Of a stretch of 64,000 bases of DNA, positions 42,952 to 50,932 are shown in pieces. Source of the DNA: DASSQJ01 sp963773655. Its GTDB lineage: Bacteria; Actinomycetota; Actinomycetes; Actinomycetales; Dermatophilaceae. The position numbers and the translations under genes are program-made. Within the stretch, counting starts at the first letter, position 1. The number at the start of each line of letters is the position of its first letter. The stretch is from positions 186,001-250,000 of the forward strand of contig CAVZBX010000003.1 in NCBI GenBank assembly GCA_963773655.1. The letters are read 5' to 3'. The notes under the pieces are model-generated. The model was not told the origin of the DNA and did no database searches. It worked only from the letters and a program-made list of their open reading frames with translations.

Positions 42952-43113
42952 ATGTGCCGAGCCGTGAACTGCCGCAAGTGCGGCAAGACGACCTGGTCCG
43001 GGTGCGGCCAGCACGTCGACCAGGTGATGCGCGGCGTCCCCTCCGCCAACCGCTGCCAGGGACACGAGGGCGAGCCGAGCACCGGCTTCTTCTCCAAGCT
43101 CTTCGGCCGCTGA
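42952..43113 (+). CDS. Small Cys/His-rich zinc-ribbon-like protein
   Basis: The 53-residue protein has five Cys and two His in a regular pattern: C7-x2-C10, C18-x2-H21 and C35-x2-H38, plus Cys2. It ends FFSKLFGR. The spacing suggests a metal knuckle, or a carrier with reactive thiols for sulfane sulfur. GAGGAG lies seven bases before the ATG, and it is directly behind the perfect operator 3, so it is firmly in the CstR regulon. I know similar tiny proteins in actinomycetes only as hypothetical. The gene is real by ribosome site, operator and composition; the function is unknown. Confidence 0.8.
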   Translation: MCRAVNCRKCGKTTWSGCGQHVDQVMRGVPSANRCQGHEGEPSTGFFSKLFGR

Positions 43114-43127
43114 GCCGGAGGACCCCA

Positions 43128-43185
43128 CACGCAGGAGCTCCCGCGGCACCCGGAAACTCCCCGGTGTCGCGGGAGCTTCTGCGTG
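43128..43185. repeat. Intergenic hairpin element, copy B
   Basis: Two 23-base arms (43128-43150 and 43163-43185) pair with only two G-T wobbles around a 12-base loop. This is the best preserved of the three copies. It begins 15 bases after the small Cys-rich gene and may end its transcript. Confidence 0.7.
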
Positions 43186-43299
43186 CGGGGCCCGGGGCGC
43201 TGCGGCGGGCCAGCCAGGGTGCGCGCCGGGGTGCGGGCGTCAGGCCGGGCGGGCGGTGCCGTGGACGGGTGCGGTGACCGGCTGCCAGACTGAGGCGGG

Positions 43300-46215
43300 A
43301 TGGCTGGTCGCGCCGGGGGCTCGGCAGCATCCCTGATCGGGCGGGATGCTGAGTCGGACCGCGTCCGGCAGGTGATCGAGGCGGTGCAGCGGGGGCAGTC
43401 GTCGACCCTGCTCGTGGCCGGCGTCGCCGGGGTGGGGAAGACCTCGCTCGTCCGCCGTGCGGTCGACCGTGCCGCCGCCGACGGGGCGCTCGTGCTCTGG
43501 GGAGCGGGCCTGCCGATGGCCGCACTGGCGTCACCGTTCCGAACCGTCCGCGGCATGCTGCGGGACCTGCCGGACGGGGTGCCGGCGGCTCCGGTGGGAC
43601 CGGGCGGGCACGCCGGGGCGGTGGGGGTCGACCCCGTGGAGCTCGACGACTGGGTCGACCGGCTGGCCCGTGAACGACCCGTGGTGCTCGTCGCCGACGA
43701 CCTGCAGTGGGTCGACCACGAGAGCCTCGACGTGCTGCGGTACATCGTCGCGGGCGCGCGGGAGCGCGCCGTCGCGGTGGTCCTGACGCTGCGCAGCGAG
43801 GAGGTCGGCGTCGGTCACCCGCTGCACGGGTGGCTCGGCCACGTCCGGCGGCTCCCGGGCTTCGAGGAGCTCGACCTGGCCCCGTTGGACCGCTACGCCA
43901 CGGGAGAGCTGGTCACGGCGGTGCTGGGGCGGCGACCCCACGAGTCGCTGGTCGACGAGGTGTTCCGCCGCTCCGGCGGCGTGCCCTACCTGAGCCGGCT
44001 GCTGCTCAGCGGCCTCGACCCGCGGGCACGGACGTTGCCGGAGGAGGCACCCGCGGGACTCGAGGACGCGGTGCTCGCCTCCTGGCACGAGCTCTCGCCG
44101 GGGGCGCGGGAGCTGACGACGGTGCTGGCCGTCGCCGGCCGAGGGCTGGAGCGCTCGGACGTCGCCGCCCTCGTCGAGGGCCACCTCGGTGCCGACGAGG
44201 TGCCCCGGTGGTTGGACGAGGCCGTCGAGCACGCGGTGCTCGACGCCGATTCCAACGGCCGTTACTGGTTCCACCACCCGCTGCAGGCCGAGCTCCTCGC
44301 GGCGGCGGCTCACCCGGAGGACCGCCGCGCGTGGCACGAGCGGATCGCCCTCCTCATCCGATCCGAGCTCGAACCGGACGACGCGGCGGTCGACGCCGCC
44401 CGAGTGGTCGCCGTGGCCGACCACTACGCCGCCGCCGGGATGGCCGACGAGGCCTACGTCTGGTCGCTGCTCGTCGCCGCCGGGCTCGAGGGTCGCACGA
44501 GCGCTGGAGACGCGGTCCGCGCCCTGCGCCGCGCCCTCGAACTGCGGGACGCGGCCGGGGCGGTCGAGCCCTCCGGCGAGAGCCTGCTCGCCCGGCTGCG
44601 CGCCGCCACGGCCCGGGCGGGCGACCTGTGGGGTGAGCTGGACGCCGTCGAGCGCCTGCTCGAGGTGGTCGACCGGGAGGAGCGGCCCGAGGTCGTTTCC
44701 GAGATCCTCGTCCGCCGGATCCACCTCCGCTTCCTCTGCCGCCGCCAGAGCGACTTCCGCGTGTCGGACGCGGAGGAGGCCGTCGCGGTGTCGGCGCGGC
44801 GCCCCGACTCGTGGCAGCACGCGCTGGCGTTGTCGCAGCTGGCCCAGGCTCTCGAGAGCACTCAGCGGGCAGACCTGTACGAGCGCGCGGTCACGCACTC
44901 CGACGCCGCCCTCCGGTTGGCCGAGTCGACCGCGAACACGCGGGCCCTGGCGCACGCCTTGGCTGTGGCAGCGTTCTTCCCGCTCCACGACGGAGACCTC
45001 GAGACCGCGCGTGGACTCGCTGCACGGGCACGTGCGGCGGCGGCCCTGTCCCGCGACTACTGGGCGTTCACGTTCGCGGTGGCCATGGAGTCGAATGCCG
45101 AGGGCTACATCCATGGCATCGAGATCTTCAGGATCATGAGCCGCGCGCGTGCCGAGCTCGTCGCGATGGGCGCACCCCACGCCTGGGTCGCCACCCTGTC
45201 ACAGGACGTCGCACGCGCCGCGGTCACCATGGGCGATGTCGCGACCGCACGGGCGATGATGCGGCAGGCACTCGGCGCGGACCCCGGCCCGAACGCCGAG
45301 GTCGGAACCCGGATCGCCGCCACCCGGCTGGCCGCGCTCACGGGGCTGGTCCATGAGGCGAACCAGCACTGGGCGCGGGTCGAGAAGCTCGTCTCGGACC
45401 ACTTCCGGCACTACGGGGACGACACGGTCCATGCCGAGCTGCTGCTGGCGTCGGACCGTCCCCGGCAGGCGCTGGACGTGTGCCTCGAGGTGCTTCGTGA
45501 GGGCGCGGACTTCGTCACGATGGGGGAGTGGCTCCTGCCCCTCGCCGCACGAGCCCTCGCGGACCTGGGGGCGGGCGAGGACGAGGTGGATCAGCTCGAG
45601 CGGGAGTTCCCGCCGTCGACGCCGGACGGCAGCGCCCCCTCGCCGATCCCCGTCGACGGGGTGCCGGACGAACCTCGGTACCTGGCTCTGCGTCAGGCCC
45701 TCGAGGACTGGTACCGCGCCGAGCTGGCCCGAGCCCGTCGTGCCACCGATGGTCACCGGCTGTGGGAACGGGCTGCCTCCGCGTTCGACGAGGTCGGTCT
45801 GCCGTGGGAGGCGGCGTACGCGTGGATGCGGTGGGGCGAGTCGCTCCTGCGGGCAGACCGCGTCGACCGACGGGCAGCGGCCAGGGCCCTGCGCGGAGCC
45901 GCGGACAGAGCCGTCCCGCTGGAGGCGGCGCCGGTGCTGGACCGGGTCGAGGCGCTGGCGCGGTCGGCGCGCATCGACCTCACCGCCCCGAAGGAGAACG
46001 TGCCCACGGGGGGTCAGCCGTCGCTCACGCGTCGCGAGCGGGAGGTCCTGGCCCACCTCGAGGTTGGCCGCACCTACGCCGAGATCGCCGGCGCGCTCTA
46101 CCTCAGCGAGAAGACGGTGAGCTCGCACGTGTCGAACATGCTCCGCAAGACGGGCGCGAGCAACCGGCACGACCTGGTCGCCCGGGCTCGGGAGGCTCGC
46201 GACCACCCGCGCTGA
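43300..46215 (+). CDS. LuxR-family ATP-binding regulator (LAL type)
   Basis: The 971-residue protein has an N-terminal AAA/STAND ATPase (Walker A GVAGVGKTS at 41-49; Walker B VVLVADDLQWVD near 130) and a long helical TPR-like middle. A C-terminal LuxR helix-turn-helix (SLTRREREVLAHLEVGRTYAEIAGALYLSEKTVSSHVSNMLRKTGASNR) follows. LAL regulators are large ATP-dependent activators, often of catabolic or secondary-metabolite genes. The target is not evident. Copies B and C of the intergenic hairpin element bracket it, and it sits inside the sulfur region without a CstR operator of its own. Confidence 0.92.
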   Translation: MAGRAGGSAASLIGRDAESDRVRQVIEAVQRGQSSTLLVAGVAGVGKTSLVRRAVDRAAADGALVLWGAGLPMAALASPFRTVRGMLRDLPDGVPAAPVGPGGHAGAVGVDPVELDDWVDRLARERPVVLVADDLQWVDHESLDVLRYIVAGARERAVAVVLTLRSEEVGVGHPLHGWLGHVRRLPGFEELDLAPLDRYATGELVTAVLGRRPHESLVDEVFRRSGGVPYLSRLLLSGLDPRARTLPEEAPAGLEDAVLASWHELSPGARELTTVLAVAGRGLERSDVAALVEGHLGADEVPRWLDEAVEHAVLDADSNGRYWFHHPLQAELLAAAAHPEDRRAWHERIALLIRSELEPDDAAVDAARVVAVADHYAAAGMADEAYVWSLLVAAGLEGRTSAGDAVRALRRALELRDAAGAVEPSGESLLARLRAATARAGDLWGELDAVERLLEVVDREERPEVVSEILVRRIHLRFLCRRQSDFRVSDAEEAVAVSARRPDSWQHALALSQLAQALESTQRADLYERAVTHSDAALRLAESTANTRALAHALAVAAFFPLHDGDLETARGLAARARAAAALSRDYWAFTFAVAMESNAEGYIHGIEIFRIMSRARAELVAMGAPHAWVATLSQDVARAAVTMGDVATARAMMRQALGADPGPNAEVGTRIAATRLAALTGLVHEANQHWARVEKLVSDHFRHYGDDTVHAELLLASDRPRQALDVCLEVLREGADFVTMGEWLLPLAARALADLGAGEDEVDQLEREFPPSTPDGSAPSPIPVDGVPDEPRYLALRQALEDWYRAELARARRATDGHRLWERAASAFDEVGLPWEAAYAWMRWGESLLRADRVDRRAAARALRGAADRAVPLEAAPVLDRVEALARSARIDLTAPKENVPTGGQPSLTRREREVLAHLEVGRTYAEIAGALYLSEKTVSSHVSNMLRKTGASNRHDLVARAREARDHPR

Positions 46216-46226
46216 CCAGGTGGCTA

Positions 46227-46286
46227 CCGGAAGTTCCCACAGCACCGGGAAACTCCGCGGTGCCGGGGAAGCTTCTGCGTGTCCGG
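46227..46286. repeat. Intergenic hairpin element, copy C
   Basis: This is a diverged copy that ends like copy B (GAAGCTTCTGCGTG) and shares CAGCACCG and AAACTCC with it. It starts 12 bases after the LAL gene stop. Stem pairing is weaker than in copy B. Confidence 0.6.
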
Positions 46287-46323
46287 TCGGGTCCTGGCGC
46301 CGACGCCACGGACGCGCGAGCGG

Positions 46324-46953
46324 TCAGACGGGGCGGGCCGTGCCGTGGACGAACCAGCCCCAGGCGCGCACCGGCCACCCCGTGACGTACCGGGCGTCGC
46401 TGATCTCGACGTCGAACCCGGCGCCGGCGATCAGGGCGGGCAGGTCGCGGTCGAGGTGGCAGCCGCCCGCGAACACACCCCAGACCGGCTGGACCACCCG
46501 CTGGGCGCGGCGCACCCACTCGTCGGGCGCGAGGGCGTGCTCGACGAACCGCAGCTCGCCACCGGGTCGCAGCACCCGCCGGGCCTCGCCGACGGCCGCC
46601 TCGACGTCGGGGATGGTGCACAGCGTCCAGGTCGTGACGACGGCGTCGACGGAGGCGTCCGGCAGGGGCAGCGCCGCGCCGTCGAGCGCGACCCGCTCGA
46701 CGGGCCGGCCGAAGCCGCCCACCCGCCCGGCCGCCCGCTGCCAGGCCAGGTCGGCGGGCTCGACGGCGAGCACCCGCTCCACCGACCCGGGGTAGTGGGG
46801 CAGGTTGCGCCCCGACCCGAAGCCCAGCTCGACGACGTCGCCGGACAGCCCCGCCGTGGCCCGGCCGCGGTAGCGCCCGGCGGCCTCGTCGGCCAGGACG
46901 AGGTCGACCAGCCGGGGCAGTGCCCGCTCCTCCCACCAGCGCTGTGGTCCCAT
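46324..46953 (-). CDS. Class I SAM-dependent methyltransferase
   Basis: The 209-residue protein has VVELGFGSGRNLPHYPGSVERVLAVEPADLA (motif I and acidic residue), PDASVDAVVTTWTLCTIPDVEAAV and RRVLRPGGELRFVEHALAPDEWVRRAQRVVQPVWGVFAGGCHLDRD. This resembles the UbiE/PmtA-like group that methylates lipids or small molecules. The ATG at 46953 starts the conserved part. Substrate unknown. It is convergent with the LAL gene. Confidence 0.83.
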   Translation of the reverse strand: MGPQRWWEERALPRLVDLVLADEAAGRYRGRATAGLSGDVVELGFGSGRNLPHYPGSVERVLAVEPADLAWQRAAGRVGGFGRPVERVALDGAALPLPDASVDAVVTTWTLCTIPDVEAAVGEARRVLRPGGELRFVEHALAPDEWVRRAQRVVQPVWGVFAGGCHLDRDLPALIAGAGFDVEISDARYVTGWPVRAWGWFVHGTARPV

Positions 46954-46988
46954 CGGTCCAGTGTCGCCCACGGCAGGCCCGGCCCCGG

Positions 46989-47171
46989 TCAGTGGTGGCC
47001 CTTGCGCACCATCCGCATGATCCGGGCGCTGAACGCCGCGAACCGGTAGGCCTGCAGCGGGAGGCTCTGCCGCCGGCGGAGGGTGTCGGCGGTGGGCAGG
47101 GGCGCGCCGCTGAGGTCGGCGACGGGCGCGGCAGCGGGTGCAGCGGTCGGGGTGGTCTCGTTGTCGGTCAT
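46989..47171 (-). CDS. Small conserved protein coupled to the SQR-like gene
   Basis: The 60-residue protein has an Ala/Thr/Pro-rich N-terminus and a basic amphipathic C-terminus (LPLQAYRFAAFSARIMRMVRKGHH) that could lie on the membrane. The ATG at 47171 has CGGAG five bases before it, placed in the end of the upstream gene, and a GTG at 47177 overlaps that stop. It follows the flavoprotein without a gap, so the pair is one unit. Role unknown; a membrane tether or partner of the quinone reductase is a guess. Confidence 0.7.
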   Translation of the reverse strand: MTDNETTPTAAPAAAPVADLSGAPLPTADTLRRRQSLPLQAYRFAAFSARIMRMVRKGHH

Positions 47172-47173
47172 CG

Positions 47174-48631
47174 TCACTCCGGGATCAGCTGCCAGCCGGG
47201 CCGGCCCTTGGCCTTGTGGAGGAACAGGTGGTGGAGCATCAGCTTCATCCAGTGTCCCGAGAGCCCGAGCTCGCCCTTGGTGTCGGCGAGGTCGCGGCCG
47301 GTGGGGTAGCGCGAGTAGTCAGGGACCACCGGCATCATCGTCATGCTCGCGGCGGACCCGGTGCGCATGCCGGTGCCGGCGGAGGCGACGCAGGCCGCCC
47401 CCATCCGCGCCATCGAGGCCTCGTGCGCCGGGCGGTCCCGGCCGTGCCGGATCCGGTCCGCGATGGTGAGGGCCGCAGTCTTGCCCATGACGCCGGACGG
47501 CATGCCCGTGCGCGGTGGCGACGGCGCGATGACCGTGCCGTTCGGGCTCTTCCGGGGCTGCGAGATCTGGTGCGGTGGTGCGAAGGCGATCCCCACCGCG
47601 AAGACGTTGTCGTAACCGGGGGCCAGGTACGTGCGCGGCCAGTCGTCACCGCGCCACTGCTCGTAGGGCTTGGCCGTGTAGTCGGCGTCCACCTTCATGA
47701 ATCCGCTCGGCGCGAACATCCGGTCGGTGATGTCGTCCCCGGCCCGGTCGTAGGCCTTGAGCGGGACCCCGCCGAACGGCGGCAGCAGCATGGCGAAGTC
47801 GAAGGCCAGCTCGTGCATCCGTCCGTCCAGGGTCTCGTAGTGCACGACCCCCGGCTCCACCCGGTGCACGTGCGCCCCGAGGATCGCCTCGACCCCGCGC
47901 TCGCGGAACAGGCTCGAGGTCCACAGCTCACTGGTGGTCTGGAACCCGTTCTCCTCGAACGTCATCCCGTCGACGCCGAAGTCACCGAGAGCGGCCTCGT
48001 TGGTGAGGTAGACCAGCCGGGCCCGGTCGCGGACGCCGGCCTTGCGCAGCTCGTGGTCGACGTTGAAGACGTACTCGAACGCGGCCCCCTCGCAGGTGCA
48101 GGTGCCGTGACCCATGCCGACGACGAGGGTCTTCTCCTCGCCGGCCCGCAAGGCCGCGATGATCCGCTCGAGCTCCGCGGCCGCGTGGACGGCGTGGTCC
48201 GCCGTGCACACCGAGACGGTGTGGCCGTGGTCGGGTCCGAGACCCTCGGTCATCCCGAACCGCAGCTGCGGCCCGGTGGCGTTGACGAGGTAGTCGTACC
48301 GGATGCGGGCCTCCTCGCCGGTGCGTGCGGGGTCGGTGAGGACGACGTCGACGGCCCCGCGCTCGTCGTCCGCGTCCCCCTCCGGACGGATCGCGACGGC
48401 CTTCGCCTGGAGGAAGCGGATCCCCTTCTTCCGGTACACCGGCGCGAGCGGGAAGACCACCTCCTCCTTGCCCATGCTGCCGACGCCGACCCAGATGTTG
48501 CTCGGGATCCAGTTCCAGCGGGAGCTGGGCGACACGACGGTGACCGTGTGGCCCTTGGGCAGCAGCCGGCTCAGGTGCAGGGCCGCCGTGTGGCCGGCGA
48601 CCCCCGCCCCGAGGATGACGACATCGGCCAT
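47174..48631 (-). CDS. Sulfide:quinone oxidoreductase-like flavoprotein
   Basis: The 485-residue FAD protein begins ADVVILGAGVAGHTAALHL and has VVSPSSRWNWIPSNIWVGVG. A Cys-containing loop GMGHGTCTCEGAAFEYVFNVDHEL and a C-terminal segment with NVFAVGIAFAPPHQIS and TGMPSGVMGKTAALTIADRI follow. This is the SQR/type II NADH dehydrogenase layout, and the Cys pair in TCTCEGAAFE supports sulfide oxidation at the membrane with transfer of electrons to quinone. GAAGGAGA before the ATG at 48631 decides the start over an upstream frame. CstR operator 4 lies 41 bases upstream. Confidence 0.83.
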   Translation of the reverse strand: MADVVILGAGVAGHTAALHLSRLLPKGHTVTVVSPSSRWNWIPSNIWVGVGSMGKEEVVFPLAPVYRKKGIRFLQAKAVAIRPEGDADDERGAVDVVLTDPARTGEEARIRYDYLVNATGPQLRFGMTEGLGPDHGHTVSVCTADHAVHAAAELERIIAALRAGEEKTLVVGMGHGTCTCEGAAFEYVFNVDHELRKAGVRDRARLVYLTNEAALGDFGVDGMTFEENGFQTTSELWTSSLFRERGVEAILGAHVHRVEPGVVHYETLDGRMHELAFDFAMLLPPFGGVPLKAYDRAGDDITDRMFAPSGFMKVDADYTAKPYEQWRGDDWPRTYLAPGYDNVFAVGIAFAPPHQISQPRKSPNGTVIAPSPPRTGMPSGVMGKTAALTIADRIRHGRDRPAHEASMARMGAACVASAGTGMRTGSAASMTMMPVVPDYSRYPTGRDLADTKGELGLSGHWMKLMLHHLFLHKAKGRPGWQLIPE

Positions 48632-48672
48632 GGCGACGTCTCCTTCGACAGGTGGTGGTCGTCGCAAGCGTA

Positions 48673-48688
48673 ATACCCGTAGGGGTAT
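48673..48688. promoter_or_regulatory. CstR-type operator 4 (SQR-like gene)
   Basis: ATACCCGTAGGGGTAT. On the minus strand it is followed by TATTACGCT, which offers a -10 (TACGCT) at its edge. It is 32 bases from operator 5. Confidence 0.8.
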
Positions 48689-48720
48689 CGCCGCCATGTG
48701 GCCGTGATCACCCCGGCGAA

Positions 48721-48736
48721 ATACCCACAGGGGTAT
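48721..48736. promoter_or_regulatory. CstR-type operator 5 (TrkA-N/channel gene)
   Basis: ATACCCACAGGGGTAT. Its right end starts TATACA (48734-48739), eight bases before the GTG at 48748, a leaderless arrangement. Confidence 0.8.
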
Positions 48737-48747
48737 ACAGTCGAACC

Positions 48748-50118
48748 GTGTCCGACCGGACCCACGGCGCCGGGCCGGGTGGTCTGCCCGGCGTCGTGTC
48801 CCCGGTCCCCGGACTCCCGCGCCGGGTGCTCGTCATCGGTGACCTCGAGCCCACCCGCCTCCTCTGCACCCTGCTGCGCCAGGAGGGTGCGGACCCCGTG
48901 CACCTGCTCGACCCCGACGAGGCCCAGCTGCGGGCGGTGTTCGACCGTCCCGCCGACGCCGTGGCGATCGTCGTCCGCGGGGACCTGCTCGCCCTGCGGT
49001 TCGCCCTCCTCGTCGAGCACCTCCAGCCGGGGGTGCCCGTGGTCGCGACCATCTTCGACCGCACCCTGGGACGGCACCTCGCCGACGTGTTGCCGCGGTG
49101 CACCGTCACCTCGCCCGCGGACGTCGCCGCCCCGGAGGTCGCCGCCGCCTGCCTCGACGACGGCCCGCTCGCGCTGCTCCCGGACGAGTCAGGCGCCCGG
49201 GCGCTCGTCGACGACGAGGACGGCGCGCACCTCGTCGACTGGGCGCCGCGCCGTGCCGGCCCCTGGGCACGCGCCGCCCAGTGGTTTCCGCACCGGTACG
49301 GCGGGTCCGAGGGACTGCTGATCGCCGGCCTCGGCGGGCTCCTCGGCACGCTCGCGGTGGAGTGGGCGCTCGCGGCGACCGTCCTCCACGAGGGCCTGCT
49401 CCAGGGCCTGTACACCTCGGCGCGGCTGGTCGCGACGGTCGGCCCCGCCACGGCCGACGCCCACGGCGCACCGGGGTGGTACCTCGCCGTCTCCGCCGTG
49501 CTCATGCTCGTCGGGATCGCCTTCACCGGCGCGCTCGTGGCCGGCCTGGTCGAGTGGATCGTCGGGTCGCGCACGGCGGCGCTCGTCGGCCCCCGGCGGG
49601 TGCCGACCCGCGGGCACGTCGTGGTCTCCGGGCTGGGCCAGGTCGGGCTGCGGGTGGCCCAGCTGCTCCGGGAGCTGCGCGTGCCGGTCGTCGTCGTCGA
49701 ACGGGTCGCCGACGCGCCGAACCTCCCGGTGGCGAGGGCCGAGCGCCTCCCGGTCGTGGTCGGGGACGCCAGCTCACGGTCGGTGCTCGACCGCGTGCGC
49801 GTGCAGCGGGCCCGGGCGGTCGCGGCCCTGGGGTCGGAGGACCTCGACAACGTCGCGGTCGTCATCAACGCCCTGGCCGTCGCACCGGGGGTCCGTACCG
49901 TGCTGCGCGCCGGCGAGGGCACCGCGGTCACGGAGACGACGTCGTTGTTCCGCATCGCCAGGGTCAGCGACGTCGCGGTCCTGACGGCGGCGTGGGTGTG
50001 CGCCTCGGTCCGGGGGGAGCGTCCGCTCGTGGCGTGGTCCGGCGCCCACCGGGTGGGGGTGCTCACCGAGGCCGGCGAGCGCCGCCGCGAGGTGCCCGGG
50101 CGGTGCGCCTGCCGATGA
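48748..50118 (+). CDS. TrkA-N/membrane/TrkA-N ion-channel-like protein
   Basis: The 456-residue protein has a Rossmann-type domain at residues about 25-150 (RRVLVIGDLEPTRLLCTLLRQEGADPVHLLD). Two membrane segments flank a short extracellular loop with SARLVATVGPATADA (about 190-290), in the place of a pore region. A second TrkA-N domain follows (HVVVSGLGQVGLRVAQLLRELRVPVVVVERVAD). This looks like a two-helix potassium-channel-type protein with regulatory NAD-binding domains on both sides, though no TVGYGD filter is present. GTG start from the leaderless promoter. Control by CstR would tie ion flow to sulfur stress. Confidence 0.77.
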   Translation: MSDRTHGAGPGGLPGVVSPVPGLPRRVLVIGDLEPTRLLCTLLRQEGADPVHLLDPDEAQLRAVFDRPADAVAIVVRGDLLALRFALLVEHLQPGVPVVATIFDRTLGRHLADVLPRCTVTSPADVAAPEVAAACLDDGPLALLPDESGARALVDDEDGAHLVDWAPRRAGPWARAAQWFPHRYGGSEGLLIAGLGGLLGTLAVEWALAATVLHEGLLQGLYTSARLVATVGPATADAHGAPGWYLAVSAVLMLVGIAFTGALVAGLVEWIVGSRTAALVGPRRVPTRGHVVVSGLGQVGLRVAQLLRELRVPVVVVERVADAPNLPVARAERLPVVVGDASSRSVLDRVRVQRARAVAALGSEDLDNVAVVINALAVAPGVRTVLRAGEGTAVTETTSLFRIARVSDVAVLTAAWVCASVRGERPLVAWSGAHRVGVLTEAGERRREVPGRCACR

Positions 50119-50127
50119 CCCCGACAC

Positions 50128-50143
50128 ATACCCCACGGGGTAT
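50128..50143. promoter_or_regulatory. CstR-type operator 6 (peroxiredoxin operon)
   Basis: ATACCCCACGGGGTAT, seven-base arms. The right end overlaps the -10 TATATT (50141-50146). It starts ten bases after the channel gene stop. Confidence 0.85.
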
Positions 50144-50206
50144 ATTGGCCAACGAGTCCGATGACCGCCCGGCGCGCTCGCGCCCGGGCCCCGAGAGGAG
50201 AACCAC

Positions 50207-50932
50207 ATGACCGAGACCGTGCTCGAGCGCACCGCGACGACGATGCCCCGCATCGGCGACCCGGCGCCGCAGTTCACCGCGGAGACCACCCAGGGGCAGG
50301 TCAGCTTCCCCGGTGACTACGCCGGCAGGTGGGTGATCCTCTTCTCCCACCCGGCCGACTTCACGCCCGTCTGCACCACGGAGTTCATGACCTTCGCGAC
50401 GATGCAGGAGGAGTTCCGGGCCTACAACACCGAGCTCGTCGGCCTCTCCGTCGACGGGCTCTACAGCCACATCGCCTGGCTGCGGACCATCCAGGACCGG
50501 ATCGAGTTCCGCGGCATGAAGGGCGTGGAGGTCACCTTCCCCCTCATCGACGACGTGTCGATGGAGGTGGCCACGAAGTACGGGATGATCATGCCCGGCG
50601 AGGACTCCACGAAGGCCGTGCGGGCGGTGTTCGTCGTCGACCCCCGCGGCGTCATCCGCGCGATCGTCTACTACCCGCTGAGCCTGGGCCGCAACTTCGA
50701 CGAGGTGCTGCGCGTCGTCAAGGGCCTGCAGACCGCGGACGCCTTCGACGTGGCCACCCCCGCCGACTGGCGGCCCGGCGACCGCGTCATCGTGCCGCCG
50801 GCCGGCTCCTGCGGCACCGCCAAGGAGCGGATGGAGGGCGCCGAGGAGGGCGTCGAGTGCGTCGACTGGTTCTTCTGCACCAAGGAGATCCCCGAGGACG
50901 TCGTCGAGTCGGCCATCCGCACCGGGGCATGA
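50207..50932 (+). CDS. Prx6-type peroxiredoxin
   Basis: The 241-residue protein has the peroxidatic Cys56 in HPADFTPVCTTEF, the 1-Cys/Prx6 form (PVCTTE). Its C-terminal dimer domain contains further cysteines (PAGSCGTAKERM, ECVDWFFCTKE). It reduces peroxides; in a persulfide regulon it may also handle hydropersulfides. GAGAGGAG lies before the ATG. The stop overlaps the next start (ATGA), giving an operon with the transporter and deacetylase. Confidence 0.92.
   Translation: MTETVLERTATTMPRIGDPAPQFTAETTQGQVSFPGDYAGRWVILFSHPADFTPVCTTEFMTFATMQEEFRAYNTELVGLSVDGLYSHIAWLRTIQDRIEFRGMKGVEVTFPLIDDVSMEVATKYGMIMPGEDSTKAVRAVFVVDPRGVIRAIVYYPLSLGRNFDEVLRVVKGLQTADAFDVATPADWRPGDRVIVPPAGSCGTAKERMEGAEEGVECVDWFFCTKEIPEDVVESAIRTGA

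Noticed and set aside
43531..45180. A 549-codon minus-strand open frame
   Set aside because: It is the antisense shadow of the LAL regulator and shows no recognisable domain.
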